Below the pieces are notes generated by a model. The model was not told the origin of the DNA. It worked only from the letters and a program-made list of their open reading frames with translations, and searched no databases. Shown piece after piece: positions 53,101 to 63,121 of a DNA stretch of 64,000 bases (within the stretch, counting starts at the first letter, position 1; every line of letters begins with the position of its first letter). The position numbers and the translations under genes are program-made. The stretch comes from Meira nashicola (taxonomy: Eukaryota; Basidiomycota; Exobasidiomycetes; Exobasidiales; Brachybasidiaceae), in contig BCJU01000004.1 of the NCBI GenBank assembly GCA_001600355.1, positions 1,736,001-1,800,000 of the forward strand. Reading direction: 5' to 3'.

Positions 53101-55397
53101 CAAAGTATGATATTGACGGTCTCTCAGCAACTGCCAGGATTTCTGTGATCATTTTAGCTTCCATTGAAGAGGATCCAGCCGCGGGGAAGAAGGCTTCAGT
53201 TTTGCCCTCTCTAATTAATTTTGCAATTTGTGCTGAAGATGCTTGTCTAGAGCGCAGTCTCGGTGGAGGGCGTAGTTTATTCGCAAAAGCATTTGACGAA
53301 ACGACTTTAAAGGATTATCTGGAAAAAGCAGTATCATTTTCAACTTCAATTTTATCAGGAAAAGCATCCGGATTCGCTACAGAATGGTTTGGTTCGCTCG
53401 CAAAGGCATTGCAAGACCAAGCTTCTACGCAAGATGAAATGCAATCGATCCTATACAATCTATGGAAGCAATCATCGACGGGTAGCCTTCGCGTACTCGA
53501 AAGGCTTTTGAAGGGAGTCTTGAATTTCAGTGGTGCCGGACAAGGAGAAGCAGAATTGTTACTTCGTGCTGCACAGACTCTGGAACGTAAAACTCCCGAG
53601 AGAGTAGGAGCAATTTACCTTGCGACTAATGATCTTATCCAGGAATCTCCATTATACGAACGCCTTCGCAATCAAGTAGCATCAGATCTTGCAGGTGTCA
53701 AATCGAAGGATGCAAGCAGTAAAGGAACAATTTTGTTGAGAAATTTGATGAATCTTGCTCCGCCTCTCGATTCATACACCTCGCTAATTCCTCAGCAAAG
53801 AGCGATTTTCATGTCACAGACCATTCAAACTTGGATTGGTTCAGATGAAGAGCTGCCGACTGAGCTTTTAGTGCGACTAACACAGATGTTTACTCATATT
53901 TTGCCCATCGTACAAGAAATTCCTGGTAATCACTTGGATCTGATCATCGATGTTGTGGAAATGAATCTTGGCGATATCGATCTTACTCAACAAGCTGGAG
54001 TAGCAAATCTATACTTCACATTGTCATTGCTTGACACAGTGATTGAAACAGCTTCAAGTAGTGCAACTATGCGAGAAGTATGGAAAGACAGGAGGAAAGA
54101 TGTTTTTGATGCATTCCGAAGTACTCTGTTATCATTTGCCGATAGTAGCGCTAAAAATGATCTTGCACTTTCTTCAAATGCATATTCTTTGGTTGAGGAT
54201 AAACTGATTGACATTGTTCGAAGTATGCCAGCCAATTTATTCAAAGAGGATACAAACAAACTCTTCCGCATCCTTCGCTCAACGGGATCCAATCGTTTCC
54301 TCGTTACAGTATATCGCTTATTGGCATTCAATGTACGTGAGCAAGTCAAAGAATTAGTCATCGAAGCTGCAGTTTCAGGACAACAACAACAACAATCAAA
54401 GGAAGACGATGAGGAAGAGAATGGCGACGCCGATCAGTCGACGCAAAAACCTATTATCGAAAAAGATCCTAAAAAGCTTCAAATTCCTACGGAATTGACT
54501 GTGATCTTACAAGGTTCTCAGCACCAGAACGAGTTGGCCTACTTGTTGGCTTGGCTAGTAACATTTGACTTCTTTGAGGAGAGTTCGCTAGAATTACGAG
54601 CCGCTTATACATCTCACCTACAATCACTTCGATTGATTGATGACCACTTGCTTCCATTTGTATTAAGCAAAGTATCTCCAATGGGTGATCAAGGAAGATG
54701 GGCTTTGGACGAAGTATTTTTGGATTTTATTGAATCAGAAAATCCAACTTCGATCGAATATCTCGCAATTCACGTTTTCTATCGATCTTTAATTCATACG
54801 CCAAACCTGATTCGTGAATCGTACTTTTCCATCAAGGATAAACAACAATCCAATACTATTAAAGGCCTAACGGTTCGTCATCTAACGCCATTATTGTCTC
54901 AACGAGAATTCGGACATCTTCGTCAGGCTGATGTATTGGAACGATTACAAGATGAAAGTATGCAAATCAAAGTTTTGGGTAATTCGAGTGAAGTGATTGC
55001 TACTTATACGGTTGACGAATATCCTCTTGAGATTGCAATCTCAATGCCAAACGATTATCCTTTACGTGCAGTTGAAGTAAGAGATATACGTAAAATTGGA
55101 ATTTCAGAAGGTACATGGAGAGCATGGATTTTAGGTATGCGACAATTAATTGCAGGTCGTAATGGTTTAATTTTTGATGCTCTTTTGCTATTTAAAAGAA
55201 ATGTGGAAGCTAAATTTTCCGGATTTGATGAAGATTCAACATGTGCAATTTGTTATTCTATCGTCAGTCCAACTGATCATTCTTTACCTACCAAACCGTG
55301 CAAAACTTGCAAAAAGAAGTTTCATTCAAGTTGTTTGTTCAAATGGGTTTCAACTTCTGGCTCTTCGACTTGCCCATTATGTAGATCGATATTGTAA
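50178..55397 (+). CDS. LTN1: Listerin E3 ubiquitin ligase (LTN1/RKR1)
   Basis: Ribosome quality-control ligase that ubiquitinates nascent chains stalled on 60S subunits. 1739 residues, near the usual 1560-1770. N-terminal Lys-rich tail, then a conserved start of the HEAT/ARM solenoid (DPLDSMGLASLLPSDLVVLLRKASKKDVITRTRALEGLLEW), a long helical solenoid with an acidic loop at about 414-450, and a C-terminal RING at about 1685-1739 with pairs CAIC, CKTC, HSSC and CPLC, ending at the last Cys loop as in all listerins. Start is the first ATG (MPKNTKSS) at 50178; the frame is open upstream without ATG. Intronless. Confidence 0.95.
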   Translation: MPKNTKSSASSATRKKQAAKAAKKSGVEPSQQQQSKPANGALQRGQKKTKGKKGEPKKKVYIPPVKPKQDVIDPLDSMGLASLLPSDLVVLLRKASKKDVITRTRALEGLLEWINAPTTNEDSIQQSEEEGSTDKNSALIIALPSWVHLLPRLSNSPNRRLRQLTVQISAKIFEIPDVLSELIAQPAMVENIIGPMLIIAHGPDRLVSRTALTMLEHITTWSEKETENIVLGQYMESIIDHLSLRLFDEQQGRDENESSQKSGTSTPLSTTTRDAKNRDDVNVEEDSEATDARFVVGALGALGWLIQAKPSTEYLEQLLPILTSSTTWTALSLQKYGSRSLGALSPSVRVAAWNLVRILVTSWPEGSEKCASILGPQALSSAFSEQDALVAQNMREALIRLLQALPGIWKMSKEDENDAEEDEDDSDEEDAEDEEDDDGEDGKSRDGKAAGEEAAQYPMWQSFLDYLSNGVNGVASAYTLIILLLSTIPEEVFPPSSAKAMEVTQAMYAPIDEGQLEGRELQRAFVPAFLECLIWLCGRTATKNSVEEASTVAENITMIWQDFIDADSGGITDTTTIEDIRSSRLNTFGEDRLVTELSNCLRKLGNINIRLANPILRLSRDALSRSLTYPAIPIDLVSKVLAKSTQQDLSPPAPLVQAVSELVRDITFSTANIIASGESIEQGIPILNQMVTEMSMAQDDDSMGALRLAFNALLAHTADVANDELALFLTSYVFLLKDDEERRKSWCALLDTIVRPGDKIDWSLLRAVSRATIGKERALALQDSFSEKLDTSFSAHYKDNIPVSARIIARPQGILKEDTPKKILTQIHRGASQSELTLLEEWLKSDKKNVKVVFETPEMRAVVIHVFELAVFDGDRQANGIWRLFSLHEDAFVIAKELLQSQLVTLERSIQVIIHAVQHLKPRLTFNDIIPSQESIQSYLSDSFKVSSPAELCVNDNLVPMRSESDVSIEASIVPKYDIDGLSATARISVIILASIEEDPAAGKKASVLPSLINFAICAEDACLERSLGGGRSLFAKAFDETTLKDYLEKAVSFSTSILSGKASGFATEWFGSLAKALQDQASTQDEMQSILYNLWKQSSTGSLRVLERLLKGVLNFSGAGQGEAELLLRAAQTLERKTPERVGAIYLATNDLIQESPLYERLRNQVASDLAGVKSKDASSKGTILLRNLMNLAPPLDSYTSLIPQQRAIFMSQTIQTWIGSDEELPTELLVRLTQMFTHILPIVQEIPGNHLDLIIDVVEMNLGDIDLTQQAGVANLYFTLSLLDTVIETASSSATMREVWKDRRKDVFDAFRSTLLSFADSSAKNDLALSSNAYSLVEDKLIDIVRSMPANLFKEDTNKLFRILRSTGSNRFLVTVYRLLAFNVREQVKELVIEAAVSGQQQQQSKEDDEEENGDADQSTQKPIIEKDPKKLQIPTELTVILQGSQHQNELAYLLAWLVTFDFFEESSLELRAAYTSHLQSLRLIDDHLLPFVLSKVSPMGDQGRWALDEVFLDFIESENPTSIEYLAIHVFYRSLIHTPNLIRESYFSIKDKQQSNTIKGLTVRHLTPLLSQREFGHLRQADVLERLQDESMQIKVLGNSSEVIATYTVDEYPLEIAISMPNDYPLRAVEVRDIRKIGISEGTWRAWILGMRQLIAGRNGLIFDALLLFKRNVEAKFSGFDEDSTCAICYSIVSPTDHSLPTKPCKTCKKKFHSSCLFKWVSTSGSSTCPLCRSIL

Positions 55398-55512
55398 GCT
55401 GTCAAATACTCACATCAGAGCACTTCTGTAATACAACAACAACAACAACATAATATTTTTTTAGCAATTGAATGACATATGAAACATTATACTAAATGTT
55501 ACATGGAGGGTA

Positions 55513-57852
55513 TCATCTCTTTCCAATATAAGCTGAAGCAGCCCCTTTTGGCGTGGGTATATCATCAGTAGCAGGGGATTCGACAACAGGTTGTTCAGGA
55601 AGTAGCTTTGGCTTCTCATCTTTGTTTTGATGTTTAGGTTTATGTTCATGCATTCCACTCAAAGGATCGCTATCTTCTTTTCCTTTTCCTCGTGAATCAA
55701 AATAATCCTCTCCTACTTTTTCATTCGTATTTAAATCTGATGGACTGAAGTGTAAAACTTCTTCGCGTCTTTCGGGCATCTTTGTCGAAGTATCAGAGTC
55801 TTTTCCGTCTTTTTCTGTTTCCACATCTGCTTCTTCTTCCTCTTGTTTAGAATTTGAATTTGTTTTCTTGTCTGATTCTTCTTGTTCCTCTTTCTTATGC
55901 TTTCGATGAGAATGACCAGAGACTCGAGTGATTGCGCGAGCGATATGCTCTGCTGCCCATTGACGATTGGAAGTTCCCATTACAACGTGTGCTTCTGCAA
56001 TATGTTCCAAAGAAGGTTGTTCAGATTGACTTTCAGAACGACTTTGATCGGAAGATTGATCTTCGCTACCTTCTCTACTTTCGCCTATTGCTCCTTTACT
56101 CCATTCTTTTACTGCAGCTGAACCTTGATTACCAACTTCTTTACCTTTACTCAAAATTGAAGAAGTAACATCTGCCAAACTTCCAGCAGAAGATGCTCTT
56201 GAACCTGCCCTTTTGAATTTTGAAATAGCTCTTGCTAATGTGAAAACGCTTGCAATTCGATTGATTGCCGAATCCAATTCTTCCGCCGTAACTTCTTCTA
56301 CAAGATCGCGAATATTTTCTTCCATACTGATCACATCTTCCTTTCCATCCTTTGTAATAAATGGATGTTCACGCATCTGTTGAATCGTCATTCGTTTAGA
56401 AGGATCTTTATTCAACATCTTGTTCAACAAATCTTTGCAATTCGCTGATAGATGTGAAGGAAATCTTGGCGCATCTGATTGAATAGATTCGTATAGTTCC
56501 AAAAATTGACTTTTATCAAAAGGTAAATGTCCTACCACCATGCAATAAAATGTTACTCCTAAGCTCCACAAATCGCTATCTTTCCCATGAAAGTCTCCAT
56601 GTCCAGCTTTGCATAATTCAGGACTCATGAAAGCAGGACTTCCAGCGCTCTTTTGCATGGTGTCATCACCAGGCTTGATAAAGAATTCGGATACACCGAA
56701 ATCGACAATTTTGCATGTTGTACGATCATTTTGCAATAAAATATTATCGGGTTTCAAATCTCTGTGAACGATGTCATGATGATGCAAATATTCGACACCG
56801 AGCATGATTTGAACAAAATAATCCCGTGCAATATCTTCTCCTAATGGTTCCACCTGTTCGTGTAATTTGATATCGATCACAGCTCCATCTGCGCAATATT
56901 CAAACACCATGTACAATTCATCCTTGGTTGGATCATCTAAAACTTCATATAAATGCACAAGATGGGGATGATGCAATTTTTTGAGAATAGCAATTTCTCG
57001 TCTTATGAGGCTCAAAGGATCTTCAGGATTTCCTCCATGAGATTGTATATTGAATTCGTTCCCTTTCCCGCTATCGTTTTTAACCTCTGCACCCAGTTTA
57101 ATTGCATTGAGTCCTTTTGTTGCTGAATTCATATCTTCATCATCTCCCAAATGACCTCCATGCGCTTCCTGTGGGCCTTCTTCCGCTATTGGCCTTCCTC
57201 CTCGCATTGGCGCTCCAGCTCTACCTCTACCTCTTCCTCTTCCTGGTGGTGGTCTTCGGAAATTTTCTGCTCTCCTCCTTTTACGTAATCTTGTCTTTCC
57301 GAATTCTTTTATTGCAAAGAGTGAATCAGGATCGTCTAATAGATTCGCACGATAAACGCTTCCATATGCTCCTTTACCGATCATCTTTCCCAATTTGTAT
57401 TGATTGATGATTCTCGAGCCATCTTCTAAATGTCTTGTTGTAGCATCTAAAGTTTCCTTGTATTCAAAAGATGAATTACGATGAGAATTTAATCCTCCTG
57501 ATTTTCTGGAAGATGAACTCATTTGACGAGTTCCAATTCTACTCTTTCCGTTTGTCGTATCTGATGAAGATCCTCCACCGCTTGTGAAAAGGGGTGAAGT
57601 TGGCGTAGAAGAAATCGGATTTGAAGAAATGATAGAAGCGCTACTAAACTGTCTTGATTGTGAAGTTTTGCTTTCTTTTGAGGATGAATGCTGATCCATA
57701 GTTGTCATAGGAGAAGAAGAAGGAGATGAATATTCTTCAGGTTCATCTTGTACGAATATTTGTGGAGTTCCGGATGTATCACCGATAGATTGATCGTCTT
57801 CGTTCACTTTTTGAGGAATGTTATCATTCTTTGATGATTCTGGATTGGACAT
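55513..57852 (-). CDS. CaMKK/Ssp1-Elm1-like Ser/Thr kinase with Arg/Pro/Gly insert
   Basis: 779 residues. The kinase domain runs from about 150 to 490: IGKGAYGSVY, FAIKEFGKTRL (Lys about 179), EIAILKKLHHPHLVHLYEV, HRDLKPDNILL, DFGVSEF, and the activation segment AGSPAFMSPELC. The DFGVSE/AFMSPEL signature marks the CaMKK/SNF1-activating kinase group (Ssp1; yeast Elm1, Tos3, Sak1). Between the VAIK Lys and helix C lies an insertion of about 90 residues that starts with an Arg/Pro/Gly-rich stretch (FRRPPPGRGRGRGRAG). This resembles the RP insert that defines animal CaMKKs and is needed there to recognise some substrates. A basic amphipathic segment at about 535-550 (ARAISKFKRAGSRAS) is a candidate calmodulin site. 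Likely activator of SNF1/AMPK-type kinase; partner inferred. Confidence 0.88.
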   Translation of the reverse strand: MSNPESSKNDNIPQKVNEDDQSIGDTSGTPQIFVQDEPEEYSSPSSSPMTTMDQHSSSKESKTSQSRQFSSASIISSNPISSTPTSPLFTSGGGSSSDTTNGKSRIGTRQMSSSSRKSGGLNSHRNSSFEYKETLDATTRHLEDGSRIINQYKLGKMIGKGAYGSVYRANLLDDPDSLFAIKEFGKTRLRKRRRAENFRRPPPGRGRGRGRAGAPMRGGRPIAEEGPQEAHGGHLGDDEDMNSATKGLNAIKLGAEVKNDSGKGNEFNIQSHGGNPEDPLSLIRREIAILKKLHHPHLVHLYEVLDDPTKDELYMVFEYCADGAVIDIKLHEQVEPLGEDIARDYFVQIMLGVEYLHHHDIVHRDLKPDNILLQNDRTTCKIVDFGVSEFFIKPGDDTMQKSAGSPAFMSPELCKAGHGDFHGKDSDLWSLGVTFYCMVVGHLPFDKSQFLELYESIQSDAPRFPSHLSANCKDLLNKMLNKDPSKRMTIQQMREHPFITKDGKEDVISMEENIRDLVEEVTAEELDSAINRIASVFTLARAISKFKRAGSRASSAGSLADVTSSILSKGKEVGNQGSAAVKEWSKGAIGESREGSEDQSSDQSRSESQSEQPSLEHIAEAHVVMGTSNRQWAAEHIARAITRVSGHSHRKHKKEEQEESDKKTNSNSKQEEEEADVETEKDGKDSDTSTKMPERREEVLHFSPSDLNTNEKVGEDYFDSRGKGKEDSDPLSGMHEHKPKHQNKDEKPKLLPEQPVVESPATDDIPTPKGAASAYIGKR

Positions 57853-59626
57853 ACTTTTCGTATATGCAATCTGGTAACCTATTTATATATTCCCTTTGCC
57901 TAGTTTTGCCGAGATGTGTGTGTTGTAATGTGTAACTTTGTATTTTCGCAAACAATGTCTACAACCTCTTTTCAATGATATTCCAATCGTTCAAAACTTT
58001 CTCAATTAGAAAAAAATGACGAGCAATGATCAATGATATCGTTTTGGTATAGGAGAAGGAAAAAGAAGAATCTCCGAAAGGCTGGACCCCGTTAAGACGC
58101 TTGCATAAAACATCCAAATAAATGTCAAAAAATATCATTTCAACGCCAAATAATTCTTTTGTGCAGCTTTAGTGCTTAAAACACAAAAATGCAACAAAAA
58201 GGTCAGTGCGCATATGCGCAGCGGAGCATTTACTAATCGTTTAGAGCGAGTTCAATTCATTGCTTTCTGGTGCAAATATTCACTTCGGTGCCGAAATCTT
58301 ACGAAATAAATTGCTTTGGAGAGGAGAATTGATTTGTTGTTAAGTTGCACAACCATCAAAGCTGACAAAGCCACAAGTAAGTATCAGCATATGTTCATCT
58401 TCAACGAATAAATGGTTGTACAGAAACTTGTTTGAGTCATCAGATTGAGAACATAAGCATACATTAGTGATAATATTGTTACACATCCAACACAAACTTT
58501 GCTAATCTCCATCAGATCTCTTCGTATACTTCTAAATATCAGTTGAACTATTTTTATGTTTTTGTCTTTAGCGATATAGTGAGTGCAATACGATGTCAAT
58601 CTTCCCTTAAACGATAGGGATTTCTGATAATATCATTATATATGTAGGATAAAGATTACGTAACAACTTCAGCCTGTGATCGTGCACGCCAAGAGCTTTC
58701 GGCCTAGGAATACCAACGACTGAACAATACATAGCAGTCTACTCATCCTTCGGCAAGTATAATGCACTACAAGATGCACATCTCGGATTGAAAAGAATTT
58801 TGCTTGCTTGTATTTGAGAAGATGTATGCATTTTCATCAATAAGCAGAGTAGACTATAGCCCCTTTTCTTTTTTGATGATCGAAATGAATGAAGTCAGAT
58901 TAACAATGAGCGGATCTTTTTTTTTGTTCCGGTATAATTATAACTGACAAATCCCCTTCTCCGCTTCGAAACGCGTTCTTTTTTGTATATGTGGTGTAGC
59001 ATAGCGCGGCGCCTTTTGTTTCCCATTTTTACGGATTCCCATTGCTCGGCGCGAATTTTTCTAGAATCCAGTGCAGGCTTTATGCCGTAAAGAAATCCCT
59101 ATGCATAATGATGCTCAAATCGAATCTTGCAAGTACTTTAGACGCGATGAATTCGTGTTCTGTATGTGTAGTATGCATGCATGCATGTATGTAAAAACCC
59201 TCTTGGCACTCGGCCGGTAGGAAAACTTCACTCCCTTTCTTTCTTAACATCACTCTCATTACATACGCCTAAGAATAGCAGCACTTTTTTACTCTCTTCC
59301 AGCCTTTTTATCCGATATTTTGGCTTTGTTCGGACTTTTGTCGAATTCTTTGTCAGGTATACAATTGATTCAATTCACCTTCATCTTTATTCACCTTCAT
59401 CAGTTTATATTTTCACTTATCTGTCATTCTTTTTCACCGTTGACCGTCAACCAGCATCATAGACAATCGACAAACTCTTCAATCCTTTTTTCAGCCGGTG
59501 ACGATCTTGTCGGGACGAAGAAAGAATCGGATGACGGACTGATTTGATTTATTTTGCTTAGGTATTTAAACCTATAGCACTTTTTATTTTCGGTACAACA
59601 GAAACCTTAACATTCTTTCTCTCAAG
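57853..59626. other. Long divergent intergenic region, CaMKK to ferric reductase
   Basis: About 1.8 kb. It contains a 14-bp palindrome TGCGCATATGCGCA (58207-58220), GATA motifs around 58468-58630, ACGCGT at 58971-58976, and (TGCA)n near 59173-59188. The last 400 bp is a CT-rich leader of the ferric reductase and may include a 5'-UTR intron (acceptor near 59492). No RNA gene recognised. Confidence 0.5.
58207..58220. repeat. 14-bp perfect palindrome
   Basis: TGCGCATATGCGCA, self-complementary over its full length, in a gene-free stretch. Possibly a bHLH/CATATG-type site; role unknown. Confidence 0.6.
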
Positions 59627-62600
59627 ATGGGAAGCGTTTACGTTCCTCCCAGTTCGACGGGCGGTAGTTGTACTGGCGGATGTGGAACGACGGACGATGC
59701 GAAATATCAATATTTGCGAGGATACTTTAATGCGCATATGCTCAGTATGCCTTCTCATCGATACGAATATATTTCTTGGATCGTATTGGCAATCGTAATT
59801 TTATTCATTGCTGCTTTTCATCATATCGGTATGGGAGATCAATCGTACATTGGAGCAGCGTGGAGTAGGTGGGCATTAAAGAATCGCGTAATCAAGATCG
59901 GCAAAAAAGGAGAACCAAGTCGAAAAGTAATAACTTTTCCAAGTTTTGGCAGAACTTTACTCTTGATCGCTTTGATAATCGTTCCCGTCGTACTAACAAT
60001 CGTTGGTGCTGATTATATTCGACCTTCTGCTAATGTTTTTGATATGGCAGAAAGTTGGCCTAATACAAACATTTCACGTTTCACTGTCGGTCTTAATCGT
60101 CGTGATCGATTGATGAAACGTTTACTTTGGGGTCAAGGTGTATTTCCTATTGTTACCACTAATCCACCTACCATCACTTTACCTTATCGTACATGGTGGA
60201 CTGCAGGTGGAAGAACTGGTGCAATGACAAATGCATTGACGCCTTTCGTTGTCGTTATTGCATTAAAGCAAGTTCCATTCGCACTCTTGTCAACGAAATT
60301 TTTGGGAGGGTTCGCGTTTGATCGATTATCATTTATGCATAAGTGGGGTGGTCGTGTAGTTTGGTTATTCGCAACTGCACATATCGTTTTATGGAGCGCT
60401 CAACTTTCAAAAGATCAAGCTTTTGGCGGACCGATGTGGTCTTTTGTTTTCATGTGGACCAAATTCAGATGGGGTTGGGTTTCGTATGGTTTCTTTACTT
60501 TTCTAGTTGCTCTTTCCATAGGCCCAATTCGAACAGATTACTACGAATTCTTCTACATCGCCCACGTCGTTTGCGCAATCGGATTCATGGTCACAGCTTG
60601 GCTTCATCATCCTCCGTTAGGTCCCTGGATGTATGCTACACTTCTGTGGTGGCTTTTGGAGCGTATTGTTCGTACAATCAAGGTGGCATACATCAACGGT
60701 GTTGGATTCGCAGGCAGAAAGCCGCAAGTCGCCATAAGTACAAACGCTCACGTTGCAACACCATATCGTCCCGATGGCTTCGTCAACAATTCAACATATC
60801 GCAACCATGCCAATCAAAAATCCTTTTCTGCTTCCTCTTCGGTAACGATGCATAGTGAACCAAAAGGAATGAGCACACCATACAATTCACAACCGATCAA
60901 ATTTCAAAATTTTGGAGATTCCGCCACCTACGATCAAGAGAATCCTTATTCGAATCGCCGAAAGACGCGTTTAAGTGCTCGATACGATCCGGTACATGAT
61001 GTAATTGATGGTTATGCGGAGAGTCAAGATGAATCTATTGCTATGCAGCCTGTCTCTTCTACTCCCAGATATGTACTTCATGATGGAGGTCCACAACAGG
61101 TCTCACCACCTTCTTCGGATTACCATACAAGTGCGGATCACTATAACAAGCGTGCAGAATCACTTCATTCTCAGCAGAGTAGTACCCAGATCAAACGTTT
61201 ACCGCAACCACGTCCGGCAATGGCCGCAGATGTTGCAGCCGTATTACGACCTGGATTTGCTTACGTACAATTATTGCCTGGAAAAACGCTTCGATTAACG
61301 TTACGTACTCCTAATGGGTTTGCTTGGCAAGCAGGGCAATACGTCAATTTGAGCGTACCAAAAGTACGTTGGTGGCAGAGCCATCCTTTCACGATTGCAT
61401 CTGCGCATAATGCCGATTATCCTTCTTCTACTATGTTCCGAGAAGATGATGCAGAAAAAGGTTTGATGCTTAATAAACAAAAAGGTGAAGAAAGAACAAT
61501 CGTTTTGTTATTAAGAGCGCGAGCAGGATTTACACACCGTCTTTGGGATCATGTTCGATTAGAACGTGAGAAACAGATCAGAGCGATTGAAGATAGTACT
61601 GGAATGCAATATTCACATGGAGAAGTAGCAAAAACTGCAACTGGTGTTCATGTACGTGCAATCATTGATGGTCCATTTGGCAGTTCACAAAGGACACGGT
61701 GGGGTATTCATTCTAGCATAATTATCATTTGCGGTGGTTCAGGTGTCAGCTTTGGAATGGCAGTTTTGGAATACCTTTGTGCAGTAATGGCAGGCATAAA
61801 GAGAGGAGAAAAGAATTTTCAAACGAAAAGGGTACGCTTCGTTTGGATCTTACGTGAATATTCACATCTTCAATGGATCGCTTCAGCTTTACGTAGATGT
61901 GTAGAAATGGTTCCTCCGGAAATGTTACAAGTCGACCTTTACGTTACTAGCGCTCGTGCCCGTCAATTGAACGAACGTCGTACTTTGTATCAGGGTAACA
62001 ATTCACTCAACAATACGGTAGATGCTTTTGGTGCACAAGGAGGATATTCAAATGATGATATTCATGCGCGATTCACCGAAGGCCCCGATCAAGAAGAATA
62101 TGAAGTGGATGCAAATGCACTCACCCAGTTTGATGGTGAAGATACAAGTGCACCTACTGCTGCAGAAGCAAAGATTAGTGAAAGGGTTCATAAAGAAGGG
62201 AAATTACGTAGAGCACATACACGCAGAGCTACTATGAAACGCAATAAAGGAAGAGGAGGTTCAAATCAAACACCAAATTTTCAAAGAAGCGGTCTAGTAT
62301 CTCCTGCAGATGAAAGCGTTGTTCGTGCTGCACAAGCCGGTATTCATGAGAGAGCACATCGTCCACCGATAGCGAATAATGTGAACGGACAAAGAGGAAT
62401 TCATCAGCCTAATCATTACGATTTAGGCGAACGTTCTATGGCAGTATACGAAGATGATAGCGATGGCGAGAAAGCGTTCAATCAACAGCCATCGCAATTA
62501 CAAGTGCCAAGAAGGCCATCATCTCCTTCTTCATACTTTAATGCTCGCGGCGGCTTGAGTCCAGGCATGTCACCCTTACCTTTGAGTCCAAGTCCATATG

Positions 62601-63121
62601 ATACACCAAGAGCATTAACGCCAAATCCGATGGACGGAAGATATACTCCTGATGGATTTTATCAACCTAATCCAGCATCATCTACCACTCATCTTAATAC
62701 TTCATTCGGTCAAGGAACACCACATTCATTCTCTTCCCCATATCCACCAAATATGCATCACCATGGTTCTAGCAATCTAGCCGGAACAGCGCAAATGCCT
62801 CCAATGTATCCAGACGGAGCAGAATTGGAACCCGTAATAAGTCAAAATGACGTTCCGATCGATTTGGATGAAGCAGAAAATGGAGATATGGGTGTAATTT
62901 CGGAATTGACAAGGGTTGGATATCCAAAATTGGATAGGATAGTACGTGAAGAAGCTGAAAAAAGTACAGGAAGAGTTTTGGTTAGCGCTTGTGGACCAAA
63001 TAGTTTAGGAAATTTGATCAGAAGTATTGTTAGTAAACAAATCGATCTTAAAGGCGTTCGAGCGGGAAAGAAGAACGCTTACATTAACGTCGTCACTGAA
63101 AGTTACGAATGGGGCGGATAA
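59627..63121 (+). CDS. Ferric reductase-type transmembrane oxidoreductase (1164 aa)
   Basis: Plasma-membrane flavocytochrome that moves electrons from NADPH through FAD and two b-haems to ferric or cupric ions outside. The membrane domain (about 50-350) has the four haem His in two pairs, each 14 residues apart: HKWGGRVVWLFATAH and HVVCAIGFMVTAWLH. The FAD domain starts near 540 (AWQAGQYVNL, then HPFTIAS at 585), and the NAD(P) Gly motif GGSGVSFG is near 702. A C-terminal ACGPNSLGNLIRSIV and the aromatic-Glu ending complete the fold. The protein is 400-500 residues longer than usual, with disordered insertions at about 360-540 and 780-1090. There is no signal peptide; a small Cys pair (CTGGC) near the N-terminus is odd. 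Ferric reductase versus other NOX/FRE function is not provable by eye. Confidence 0.88.
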   Translation: MGSVYVPPSSTGGSCTGGCGTTDDAKYQYLRGYFNAHMLSMPSHRYEYISWIVLAIVILFIAAFHHIGMGDQSYIGAAWSRWALKNRVIKIGKKGEPSRKVITFPSFGRTLLLIALIIVPVVLTIVGADYIRPSANVFDMAESWPNTNISRFTVGLNRRDRLMKRLLWGQGVFPIVTTNPPTITLPYRTWWTAGGRTGAMTNALTPFVVVIALKQVPFALLSTKFLGGFAFDRLSFMHKWGGRVVWLFATAHIVLWSAQLSKDQAFGGPMWSFVFMWTKFRWGWVSYGFFTFLVALSIGPIRTDYYEFFYIAHVVCAIGFMVTAWLHHPPLGPWMYATLLWWLLERIVRTIKVAYINGVGFAGRKPQVAISTNAHVATPYRPDGFVNNSTYRNHANQKSFSASSSVTMHSEPKGMSTPYNSQPIKFQNFGDSATYDQENPYSNRRKTRLSARYDPVHDVIDGYAESQDESIAMQPVSSTPRYVLHDGGPQQVSPPSSDYHTSADHYNKRAESLHSQQSSTQIKRLPQPRPAMAADVAAVLRPGFAYVQLLPGKTLRLTLRTPNGFAWQAGQYVNLSVPKVRWWQSHPFTIASAHNADYPSSTMFREDDAEKGLMLNKQKGEERTIVLLLRARAGFTHRLWDHVRLEREKQIRAIEDSTGMQYSHGEVAKTATGVHVRAIIDGPFGSSQRTRWGIHSSIIIICGGSGVSFGMAVLEYLCAVMAGIKRGEKNFQTKRVRFVWILREYSHLQWIASALRRCVEMVPPEMLQVDLYVTSARARQLNERRTLYQGNNSLNNTVDAFGAQGGYSNDDIHARFTEGPDQEEYEVDANALTQFDGEDTSAPTAAEAKISERVHKEGKLRRAHTRRATMKRNKGRGGSNQTPNFQRSGLVSPADESVVRAAQAGIHERAHRPPIANNVNGQRGIHQPNHYDLGERSMAVYEDDSDGEKAFNQQPSQLQVPRRPSSPSSYFNARGGLSPGMSPLPLSPSPYDTPRALTPNPMDGRYTPDGFYQPNPASSTTHLNTSFGQGTPHSFSSPYPPNMHHHGSSNLAGTAQMPPMYPDGAELEPVISQNDVPIDLDEAENGDMGVISELTRVGYPKLDRIVREEAEKSTGRVLVSACGPNSLGNLIRSIVSKQIDLKGVRAGKKNAYINVVTESYEWGG

